From Bacteroidales bacterium (lineage in GTDB: Bacteria; Bacteroidota; Bacteroidia; Bacteroidales; UBA12077), in contig DMBU01000179.1 of the NCBI GenBank assembly GCA_003446015.1, forward strand, positions 1 through 21,103: DNA of 21,103 nucleotides, read 5' to 3'. The notes below the pieces were generated by a model. It ran no database searches, was not told the DNA's origin, and saw only the letters and a program-made list of their open reading frames with translations. Position 1 is the first letter of the stretch. Each line of letters starts with the position of its first letter. The position numbers and the translations under genes are program-made. Below are positions 15,231 to 21,103 of this stretch, piece after piece.

Positions 15231-15824
15231 TTATATTTTGTTGTAATAGTTCATTAAAATTGTTTCTGCTTCAATCAATGATTTTCCATAGCTAATTATT
15301 CCTTCAGGATGACCTTCCATAATAATAATTCCAGAATCTCGTACAATCAGTTTAGCAATTTCATAAGCAATTTCCGGAGTTCCAAATTCTGCATTTTGGG
15401 GTGTTGTTGGAAGAATATTTACATACTTTTCCCACATACGCTTATGATGAATATGGATTACAGCATTAACACTTTTATTTGCTTTATAGATTGCGGCATG
15501 ACTCAAAGATTCTGATGATGCTTCTATCAATCCATCACACCGAACGCTATTTTTATCTAAATCGAATTCTCTGACTAAGGCATATTGCTCTTTTGAAAGC
15601 ATATTGTAATTACCAGTTGCAGATCCGGAAATAATAAATTCATTGTTATGATAACGGATGCTCAAATTTCCATATCCAACACCATCTAGATATGCCTCAA
15701 TCAAATCTAATTTATAAAGTTTATCGCGACACAAATTAATTTGATGAAAATCGTGATCTTTAAAATCAAAAGCTTTTTTCTCCCAACTCAAATAAAACTT
15801 GATATAGCCTTCGTTAGCAACCAT
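15231..15824 (-). CDS. Class II aldolase/adducin family protein, probable methylthioribulose-1-phosphate aldolase
   Basis: This 197-residue protein has the FucA/adducin zinc-aldolase fold. GNLSIR (52-57) is the substrate-phosphate loop, Glu105 in ASSESLSH aligns with the catalytic acid of the SSE motif, His124 and His126 in VIHIHH are zinc ligands, and His172 in MEGHPEGII is the third. The family includes sugar-phosphate aldolases and the dehydratase MtnB of classical methionine salvage. Its place between mtnA and mtnP, and the absence here of mtnC, mtnD or an enolase, favour the aldolase of the DHAP shunt. That enzyme cleaves methylthioribulose-1-phosphate into dihydroxyacetone phosphate and 2-methylthioacetaldehyde. 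This function is an inference from context; the sequence alone shows only the superfamily. It starts 34 bp after mtnA and is expected in the cytoplasm. Confidence 0.8.
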   Translation of the reverse strand: MVANEGYIKFYLSWEKKAFDFKDHDFHQINLCRDKLYKLDLIEAYLDGVGYGNLSIRYHNNEFIISGSATGNYNMLSKEQYALVREFDLDKNSVRCDGLIEASSESLSHAAIYKANKSVNAVIHIHHKRMWEKYVNILPTTPQNAEFGTPEIAYEIAKLIVRDSGIIIMEGHPEGIISYGKSLIEAETILMNYYNKI

Positions 15825-15858
15825 TATTCGGAAATCTAAAATCGTTAATCAATATTCG

Positions 15859-16959
15859 TTAGTCTATGTTTAAATTTTTAATGTCATTTTCACAGGCATT
15901 ACAAACTCCTTTTTCAGTTATTAATGCAGTTATATATTTGGCGGGTGTTACATCAAAGCCATAATTTGCAACCGGACTATTTTCGGGCATAATACGAACT
16001 TTAGTTAATTTATTTTCGTTCCAGCCTTCAACATATTTTACTTCATCTTCATTTCGTTGTTCAATAGGAATATTCTTAATACCATCGATCATATCAAAAT
16101 CTATTGTTGATATTGGCAGGGCAACATAAAAAGGAATGCTATTATCCTGTGCCGCCAGAGCTTTTAAATATGTTCCGATTTTATTGGCTACATCTCCATT
16201 AGCACTGGTCCGGTCACTACCAACTATTACCATATCAACCATCCCTTTTTGCATTAATAAGCCACCCGTATTGTCAGTAATTACGGTATGCGGAATTCCT
16301 TGTTGTTCAAGTTCAAATGCTGTCAGTCTTGCTCCCTGATTTCTGGGTCGTGTTTCATCAACCCAAACATGAACTTTAATTCCTTTTTCGTGTGCCAAAT
16401 ATATTGGTGCGGTGGCAGTTCCATAATCAACACAAGCCAGCCAGCCTGCATTGCAGTGTGTTAAAATATTTACTTGTTCTCCTTTTTTAGCCTTACTTAT
16501 TTTTTCTATAAGCGGAAATCCATGTGTCCCTATTAATCTGCAATTTTCAATTTCATCTGATTTTAGCTGATTTGCTGTTTCAAATACAATTTTAATTTTT
16601 GCAGAAAGTGCATTTACAGATTCAATTCTTTTTATGACAAGTTCGATGGCAAATTTTAAGTTAACTGCAGTGGGTCTTGATGATTCTAAATAATCTGCTA
16701 ATTCCTGAATTTTATTCCTGGAAACATCTTTTTCTGTTAGATTTAATAATCCCAGATACATTCCATAAGCCGCTGCAACTCCAATTAAAGGAGCTCCTCG
16801 TACCCACATTTCTTTTATTGCCAGAAAAGTATCTTCTATAGATTTTAATTCTTTTATTTTAAACTCAAAGGGTAAAAATCGTTGGTCAATGATTTGAATC
16901 GTTTTGGGATCATTTTCTTTTACCCAGATTGTATGATAATGCTTTCCGTTAATTTTCAT
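15859..16959 (-). CDS. mtnA: S-methyl-5-thioribose-1-phosphate isomerase
   Basis: This 366-residue cytoplasmic isomerase converts methylthioribose-1-phosphate into methylthioribulose-1-phosphate. The family signatures are RGAPLIGVAAAYG (54-66), THCNAG with the catalytic Cys169, DETRPRNQGARLTAFEL (201-217) and IVGSDRTSANGDVANKIGTY with the catalytic Asp249. These correspond to the Cys/Asp pair known in the B. subtilis enzyme. The related eIF2B-like proteins lack this pair, so a true MtnA is favoured. The ATG at 16957-16959 opens the operon mtnA-aldolase-mtnP. A near-consensus -7 box (TACTTTTA) sits about 20 bp before the start, without a matching -33 TTG. No SAM-riboswitch-like structure is visible in the 47-83 bp upstream. 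Confidence 0.96.
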   Translation of the reverse strand: MKINGKHYHTIWVKENDPKTIQIIDQRFLPFEFKIKELKSIEDTFLAIKEMWVRGAPLIGVAAAYGMYLGLLNLTEKDVSRNKIQELADYLESSRPTAVNLKFAIELVIKRIESVNALSAKIKIVFETANQLKSDEIENCRLIGTHGFPLIEKISKAKKGEQVNILTHCNAGWLACVDYGTATAPIYLAHEKGIKVHVWVDETRPRNQGARLTAFELEQQGIPHTVITDNTGGLLMQKGMVDMVIVGSDRTSANGDVANKIGTYLKALAAQDNSIPFYVALPISTIDFDMIDGIKNIPIEQRNEDEVKYVEGWNENKLTKVRIMPENSPVANYGFDVTPAKYITALITEKGVCNACENDIKNLNID

Positions 16960-17014
16960 TCAATTTGATTTTTGATAAAAGTAAGAAAAGATCAATAATT
17001 CTTTAAATGATTTT

Positions 17015-17022
17015 TATTTTTG
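17015..17022 (+). promoter_or_regulatory. -7 promoter box for the HAD phosphatase gene
   Basis: TATTTTTG matches the Bacteroidetes -7 consensus TAnnTTTG. No TTG is present at the -33 distance. It lies 20 bp before the ATG at 17043 and downstream of the ATG at 17007, which supports the shorter start. Confidence 0.45.
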
Positions 17023-17042
17023 TAAGCTCAAATTTAAAGATT

Positions 17043-17672
17043 ATGCAAAAAGAAAACATAAAAAATATCCTATTCGATTTAGGAGTTGTTATAATAAATA
17101 TTGACACCGACCTTACTGTGAAGGCAATGAAAAGCCTTGGTTTTAATAACTTCCAGGAGAGTTATACCTTGTTTAGACAAACCGATCTGTTTAATAAATT
17201 AGAAAAAGGGTTGATTAGTGATCAAGATTTTAGAAATGAATTGAGAAAACATATCGATAAAGAGGTTAAAGATGAGGATTTTGATAAAGCCTGGAGTGCC
17301 ATGTTACTTGATTTCCCAAAAGAAAGAATAGAATTAATTAAAAATCTTAGCAGGAAATATAATGTATATCTGTTAAGCAATACGAATGCAATTCACTATA
17401 ATCAGTACACTGAAGATTTTAAAAATGAATATGGATTTGAGTTTAACAGCCTGTTTATTAAAGCATATTATTCATTTCAACTTGGAATGAGAAAACCTGA
17501 TGTTGATATTTTCGAATTTGCAATTTCTGATAGCAGTTTAAATGCGGAAGAAACGATTTTTATTGATGATTTAAAGGCAAATATCGAAACAGCTCAAAAA
17601 ACAGGTTTACAAACTTTATGGCTTGATAAATCTAAAGGCGATGATCTTGTAAATATCTTAAATGGATTTTAA
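17043..17672 (+). CDS. HAD-superfamily phosphatase, YihX/epoxide-hydrolase-N type
   Basis: This 209-residue cytoplasmic HAD hydrolase shows all four motifs: FDLG (nucleophile Asp12), LLSNTN (Ser112), GMRKPD (Lys151) and TIFIDD (Asp175/Asp176). The second Asp of motif I is replaced by Gly, as in YihX and its relatives, which dephosphorylate sugar phosphates such as alpha-glucose-1-phosphate. The helical cap (about 20-95) is of the small C1 type. Substrate cannot be fixed from sequence. I chose ATG 17043 instead of 17007 because the upstream segment would be hydrophobic leader-like residues not found in the family, and because a -7 box lies between the two. It is divergent from mtnA and overlaps the SPOR-protein gene tail-to-tail by 15 bp, so no terminator separates them. 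It is not necessarily linked to MTA salvage. Confidence 0.88.
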   Translation: MQKENIKNILFDLGVVIINIDTDLTVKAMKSLGFNNFQESYTLFRQTDLFNKLEKGLISDQDFRNELRKHIDKEVKDEDFDKAWSAMLLDFPKERIELIKNLSRKYNVYLLSNTNAIHYNQYTEDFKNEYGFEFNSLFIKAYYSFQLGMRKPDVDIFEFAISDSSLNAEETIFIDDLKANIETAQKTGLQTLWLDKSKGDDLVNILNGF

Positions 17673-18662
17673 TATCCAAACAGATTTAATTTCAGAAGTT
17701 TCGCGGAGTTTGTAAAGTTTGGTTAATGCTTCTGTCTCGCTTGAATACGTGTAAATAGCAATTCGAATTAAATTTTCGCCAGAATTAAGAATTTCCGGAT
17801 TAAACCCTTTTTCCCGAAGTTCGTTGGCAAACATTTCTGCGTTTTCTATATTCTTAAAACTTCCGGCAATAATATGAAATTCAGAATATTGAGGTTTGAG
17901 TTCTTCCTCGTCTGCCGGACGAGCAGGTTTTTGAGGTTCCTGGTAATAAAGAGCATCTTTCTTTTCTGTATTGTTATCAATGGAATGCACTATCAAGGCT
18001 TTTATACTATCAGCTTTTGCAATACTATCTAAATTTCTTTCAGTAATTTCTTTTAGCCTGTTTTCTTCAGTTTGAACAAGAGGATAATTTGTATTCGATG
18101 AGGAAAACGTCCTGAAATCAGAAAAACCACTGGTAAAATACCATGCCGAAGCAATTAATAATAAAAAAATAATTACAAAGGAGCCAATTATTACAAGTTT
18201 TTTAGAAGATCTTTTTTGTTTGGCAGGCTTGATTTTTGTCGGCTCAAGTTTACTTTTTTTAGCTTTTAAACTAGTTAATCCAAAAGAATCAGTCAGTAAG
18301 TTTGAATCTTTGTTTTGTGTAAATATAATTTTTCCTTTCGTGCTTTCTAAAGTTCCTATTTCAGGAAACTCAATTTTTTCACCTTTTTTTAATTTCTGGT
18401 TAATCTCTTTTACAAAATTATCGATACGTTTTTTAGATTCTTCTTTCTCGATTTTTTCTTTTTTGGAAATATAATTGCTTAATAGATCGTCCTGATATGA
18501 ATACTCAGAATTAAATAATATTCTTTTAGATGGTGGTAAAAATTTATTTTCGTTTACATCAAAAGCAGCAGGTTCATACTCGGATACAAATCCCCCCAAT
18601 CCAGGCAGTATAACCCCCTGATTTGTAAATAATAATTCCTTTATGTAATCGTTTATATTCAA
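17658..18662 (-). CDS. HU-CCDC81 and SPOR domain membrane protein
   Basis: This 334-residue protein has three parts. The N-terminal half (1-130) contains HU-CCDC81-like sequence (NDYIKELLFTNQGVILPGLGGFVSEY, then FNSEYSYQDDLLSNYISKKE, then KGEKIEFPEIGTL). A basic linker leads to one transmembrane helix at about 155-174. The C-terminal SPOR domain (about 258-334, HIIAGSFKNIENAEMFANELREKGF) is expected in the periplasm and binds denuded glycan strands at the division septum in known family members. A Pro-rich KPARPADE patch (245-252) is encoded by a DNA palindrome. The start is TTG at 18660-18662: there is no upstream in-frame ATG before a stop, and the N-terminus from there fits the family. A role linking nucleoid or cytoplasm with the septum is inferred from the domain pair. 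Confidence 0.88.
   Translation of the reverse strand: MNINDYIKELLFTNQGVILPGLGGFVSEYEPAAFDVNENKFLPPSKRILFNSEYSYQDDLLSNYISKKEKIEKEESKKRIDNFVKEINQKLKKGEKIEFPEIGTLESTKGKIIFTQNKDSNLLTDSFGLTSLKAKKSKLEPTKIKPAKQKRSSKKLVIIGSFVIIFLLLIASAWYFTSGFSDFRTFSSSNTNYPLVQTEENRLKEITERNLDSIAKADSIKALIVHSIDNNTEKKDALYYQEPQKPARPADEEELKPQYSEFHIIAGSFKNIENAEMFANELREKGFNPEILNSGENLIRIAIYTYSSETEALTKLYKLRETSEIKSVWILKSI
17907..17923. repeat. GC-rich palindrome inside the SPOR-protein gene
   Basis: CTCGTC (17907-17912) and GACGAG (17918-17923) form a perfect 6-bp stem around TGCCG. The patch is in frame and encodes the Pro/Ala-rich linker after the transmembrane helix. Its CTGCCG core is shared with the intergenic palindrome at 7031-7050. 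It is markedly richer in G+C than the surrounding gene. Confidence 0.5.
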
Positions 18663-18681
18663 AGCTTTAAATTATTGGAAA

Positions 18682-18711
18682 CAAATATATAGAAAATTAT
18701 GCTTTAGCCAA
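18682..18711 (-). promoter_or_regulatory. Bacteroidetes-type promoter of the HU/SPOR gene
   Basis: On the minus strand TTG (18709-18711) and TATATTTG (18682-18689) are separated by exactly 19 bases, a full match to the -33/-7 pattern TTG-N19-TAnnTTTG. The expected transcript starts near 18675, leaving a leader of about 13 bases before the TTG start at 18662. Confidence 0.75.
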
Positions 18712-18822
18712 TAGCATCCAAAGCACTATTAATGAACATTTCATCAACGATTCTCCAAATTTTTATAAATGATTTAAAAATTAAAGATTAAATTAGCAAA
18801 CCAATAAAGAAGAGCATCTTAA

Positions 18823-19854
18823 ATGAATAAATTGATATTGGTTACAGGAGGTACTGGTTACATTGGTTCACATACCGTTGTAGAATTAATGAATGAGGGT
18901 TTTGATGTTGTAATTATCGATAACTTATCAAATTCAGAAAAGTCGGTTTTAAATGGGATTGCTGAAATAACGGGTCGCCGACCGTTTTTTGAGCAGTTCG
19001 ATATTTGTGATAAAAAACGATTACACGATTTTTTTAGAATTTATAAAAAACTTGATTCGATTATTCATTTTGCAGCTTATAAAGCAGTTGGAGAATCAAT
19101 TGAAAAACCATTAATGTATTATCAGAACAATCTGACAAGCTTAATGAATTTATTGGAGGGAATGATTGAGTTTAAAATACCTCATTTTGTTTTTTCATCT
19201 TCGGCTACGGTTTATGGACAACCAGATCAATTGCCTGTTAATGAAGAAGCTCCATTTAAAACTGCTGACTCTCCTTATGGGAATACAAAACAAATTGCCG
19301 AGGAGATAATCAGGGATACCGTAAATGCAAATGATAATCTTAAAGCGATTTCACTGAGATATTTTAATCCAATTGGAGCTCATTCTTCTGCTTTAATTGG
19401 GGAACTTCCAAGAGGGGTTCCTAATAATTTAGTCCCATTTATTACACAGACGGCAGCCGGAGTAAGAAATGAGCTTAAAATTTTTGGCGATGATTATAAT
19501 ACACCTGACGGAACTGCTATTCGCGATTATATTAATGTAGTTGATTTAGCTAAGGCGCATGTAGTTTCTATTAAAAGAATGATAGAACAAAAAAGCAAAT
19601 CCGATCTTGAGATTTTTAATTTAGGAACAGGTAAGGGATCGTCTGTGATGGAAATTGTTAATGCTTTCGAAAAATCAACCGGAGAAAAATTAAATTATAA
19701 AATAGTTGGCAAACGAGCAGGTGATGTTGAATCTGTATACGCCGATATAACTTATGCAAATAAAGAGTTGGGATGGAAAGCTGAAATAGGATTGGAAGAA
19801 ACCTTACTCTCCGCCTGGAACTGGGAAAAATATTTAAGAAATAAAAAAAGATAA
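18823..19854 (+). CDS. galE: UDP-glucose 4-epimerase
   Basis: This 343-residue cytoplasmic short-chain dehydrogenase interconverts UDP-glucose and UDP-galactose with bound NAD. The Rossmann motif GGTGYIGSH (9-17), the FVFSSSATVYG segment with the catalytic Ser (about 125-127) and SPYGNTK with Tyr152 and Lys156 form the active site. LRYFNPIGAHSS and PDGTAIRDYINVVDLAKAH are the substrate-binding stretches characteristic of GalE rather than of RmlB or Gne-type dehydratases. The length is normal. The ATG at 18823 starts MNKLILVTGG, so no other start is needed. It is followed after two bases by rmlB, so they form one translational unit for cell-surface sugar precursors. Some GalE proteins also use GlcNAc/GalNAc derivatives; that cannot be decided here. 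Confidence 0.95.
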   Translation: MNKLILVTGGTGYIGSHTVVELMNEGFDVVIIDNLSNSEKSVLNGIAEITGRRPFFEQFDICDKKRLHDFFRIYKKLDSIIHFAAYKAVGESIEKPLMYYQNNLTSLMNLLEGMIEFKIPHFVFSSSATVYGQPDQLPVNEEAPFKTADSPYGNTKQIAEEIIRDTVNANDNLKAISLRYFNPIGAHSSALIGELPRGVPNNLVPFITQTAAGVRNELKIFGDDYNTPDGTAIRDYINVVDLAKAHVVSIKRMIEQKSKSDLEIFNLGTGKGSSVMEIVNAFEKSTGEKLNYKIVGKRAGDVESVYADITYANKELGWKAEIGLEETLLSAWNWEKYLRNKKR

Positions 19855-19856
19855 AA

Positions 19857-20915
19857 ATGACTCAAAAAACAATTTTAATTACAGGAGGTGCCGGTTTTAT
19901 TGGTTCGCATGTAGTAAAGCTTTTTGTAACTAAATATCCAAATTACAAAATTGTAAATCTGGATAAACTTACTTATGCCGGTAATCTTGAGAATCTTAAG
20001 GATGTTGAAAAAGCACCAAACTATGAATTTATTAAAGGAGATATCGTTGATGATTCTTTTATTTTTGAACTGTTTAACAAATATCAATTTGATGGCATCA
20101 TTCATTTAGCAGCAGAATCACATGTTGATCGTTCGATAGCTAATCCAAATGAATTTATTAAAACGAATATTGTTGGAACAGTAAATTTATTAAATGCAGC
20201 ACGTAATAGTTGGAAAGATGATTCTAAAAATAAATTGTTTTATCATATTTCTACTGACGAAGTTTATGGTTCTTTAGGTGATGAAGGATTATTTGTTGAA
20301 GACACTTCTTACGATCCCCGAAGTCCTTATTCTGCATCCAAAGCAAGTTCTGATCATTTGGTAAGAGCATATTATCACACATTTAAATTACCGGTTGTTA
20401 TTACCAATTGTTCGAATAACTATGGACCAAATCAGTTTCCCGAAAAATTGATTCCTTTAGCAATAAATAATATCAAAAGCAATAAGCCAATACCTGTTTA
20501 TGGAAAAGGTGAGAATATTAGGGACTGGCTTTTTGTTGAAGATCATGCAAATGCAATTGATTTGGTATTTCATAAGGGGAATGTTGGCGAAACATATAAT
20601 ATTGGAGGTAATAACGAGTGGACAAATATTAGTCTTATTTATTCTCTTTGTAAAATCATGGATAAAAAATTAGCAAGAAAAGAAGGAGAATCGGCACAAT
20701 TAATAACATTTGTAAAAGATAGGGCAGGTCATGATTTACGATATGCGATAGATTCTTCAAAAATACAAAACGAGCTGGGATGGAAACCATCACTTCAATT
20801 TGAAGAAGGATTAGATAAAACTGTTGATTGGTATCTTTCAAATTCAGAATGGCTCGATCATATTCTAAGCGGGGATTATGAAAAGTATTATGAAGAACAA
20901 TATCATAAGAGATAA
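19857..20915 (+). CDS. rmlB: dTDP-glucose 4,6-dehydratase
   Basis: This 352-residue cytoplasmic enzyme converts dTDP-glucose to dTDP-4-keto-6-deoxyglucose, the second step towards dTDP-rhamnose and other deoxysugars. Motifs are GGAGFIGSH (10-18), LAAESHVDRSI (84-94), the dehydratase pair Asp134-Glu135 in STDEVYGSL and Tyr158-x3-Lys162 in SPYSASKASSD. Asn-rich NCSNNYGPNQFPEKLIPL and GENIRDWLFVEDH bind the nucleotide sugar. The DE pair separates it from epimerases such as the neighbouring GalE, with which it shares the fold. The gene starts two bases after the galE stop. rmlA, rmlC or rmlD are not in the 188 bp that remain, so the rest of the rhamnose pathway is encoded elsewhere or is further downstream, beyond a repeat element. 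Also called rfbB. Confidence 0.95.
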   Translation: MTQKTILITGGAGFIGSHVVKLFVTKYPNYKIVNLDKLTYAGNLENLKDVEKAPNYEFIKGDIVDDSFIFELFNKYQFDGIIHLAAESHVDRSIANPNEFIKTNIVGTVNLLNAARNSWKDDSKNKLFYHISTDEVYGSLGDEGLFVEDTSYDPRSPYSASKASSDHLVRAYYHTFKLPVVITNCSNNYGPNQFPEKLIPLAINNIKSNKPIPVYGKGENIRDWLFVEDHANAIDLVFHKGNVGETYNIGGNNEWTNISLIYSLCKIMDKKLARKEGESAQLITFVKDRAGHDLRYAIDSSKIQNELGWKPSLQFEEGLDKTVDWYLSNSEWLDHILSGDYEKYYEEQYHKR

Positions 20916-20927
20916 AAAAGTAAAAAA

Positions 20928-21080
20928 GAGGGTGTCCAAAAAGATTAAAAAATGAAAATTAGCCACTAAAACTCAAAGGCTCAAAGAGTCACAAAAATCA
21001 AATAATCAGCACGTTATAATTTTGTGAATCTTTGTGATTTAGTGCCTTTGTGGCGAATATTTATCTTTCTGGAAACCCCC
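20928..21080. repeat. Imperfect palindromic repeat element, about 150 bp
   Basis: The two ends match as inverted repeats: GAGGGTGTCCAAAAAG (from 20928) against the reverse complement of CTTTCTGGAAACCCCC (ending at 21080), 13 of 16 bases. Further in, GCCACTAAAACTCAAAGGCT (from 20962) and its flanks pair with the reverse complement of the TTTGTGAATCTTTGTGATTT / AGTGCCTTTGTGGC stretch (21021-21054), about 27 of 38 positions. The right arm has GTG spaced every 8-10 bases. No reading frame is present. It looks like a non-autonomous mobile or REP-like element. Nothing else is seen between it and the right edge. Confidence 0.7.
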
Positions 21081-21103
21081 TTTGGAGTTAGATAATAAAG
21101 TTT

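Noticed and set aside
15231..15824. Calling the class II aldolase MtnB (methylthioribulose-1-phosphate dehydratase)
   Set aside because: The fold allows it, but none of mtnC, mtnD or an enolase-phosphatase is nearby; the aldolase reading fits the gene set better. It remains possible and is stated as such.
17007..17042. Upstream ATG for the HAD phosphatase
   Set aside because: A -7 promoter box lies downstream of this ATG, and the added residues MIFIFVSSNLKI are not part of the HAD fold.
16960..17042. SAM riboswitch or other leader upstream of mtnA
   Set aside because: The spacer is too short and lacks the paired stems expected for a SAM-type aptamer.
20928..21080. Remnant of a CRISPR array or a complete insertion sequence
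   Set aside because: The GTG-containing units are not identical repeats with unique spacers, and no transposase frame is present.

Overview
The window looks like a chromosomal segment of an AT-rich Bacteroidetes, probably in the Bacteroidales/Marinilabiliales range. Supporting signs are an S46 dipeptidyl-peptidase, a HU-CCDC81/SPOR membrane protein, a Bacteroidetes-type promoter (TTG-N19-TAnnTTTG) in front of that gene, very little Shine-Dalgarno usage, short AT-rich spacers and a class of hairpin repeats I associate with this phylum. The lineage is inferred from gene content; no rRNA is present.

Layout, left to right. (1) 1-2800, minus strand: accD, accA and the 5' part of a pyruvate carboxylase subunit B/oxaloacetate decarboxylase alpha gene that runs off the left edge, a compact carboxyltransferase operon. 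(2) 3146-5302, plus strand: a secreted S46 dipeptidyl-peptidase with Ser at the P1-specificity position (DPP11-like), closed by a perfect 13-bp stem terminator. (3) 5390-7610, minus strand: an F420/NADP-oxidoreductase-family protein and two small secreted proteins, loosely spaced, with an apparently empty 413-bp gap. (4) 7722-14085, minus strand: a signalling and envelope block. A stand-alone receiver, a hybrid histidine kinase (HisKA-HATPase-REC-Hpt) and a sigma-54 activator form a phosphorelay operon. They are followed by a membrane-anchored coiled-coil protein, a coiled-coil lipoprotein and a small SpoIIAA/STAS-like protein. The promoter regions of the phosphorelay operon and of the coiled-coil gene share a 10-bp element, AGTTTGGTAT, which in the second case is half of a 24-nt inverted repeat. 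(5) 14277-14452, minus strand: a CAU-anticodon tRNA with candidate promoter and terminator. (6) 14483-16959, minus strand: mtnA, a class II aldolase and mtnP, a methylthioadenosine salvage operon whose composition fits the DHAP shunt rather than the classical methionine salvage pathway. (7) 17043-18662: a YihX-type HAD phosphatase, convergent and overlapping by 15 bp with a HU/SPOR membrane protein that starts at TTG. (8) 18823-20915, plus strand: galE and rmlB, tightly coupled nucleotide-sugar genes. (9) 20928-21080: a roughly 150-bp imperfect palindromic repeat that looks like a non-autonomous mobile or REP-like element.

Most of the window is ordinary core metabolism. The parts most worth follow-up are the phosphorelay/envelope block with its shared promoter element, the three-gene MTA shunt, and the palindromic repeats, one of which lies inside a coding sequence. 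I see no CRISPR array, no phage genes and no complete insertion sequence. Several starts were moved to internal ATGs because the longest open frames begin at GTG or TTG, or at an ATG upstream of the -7 box.
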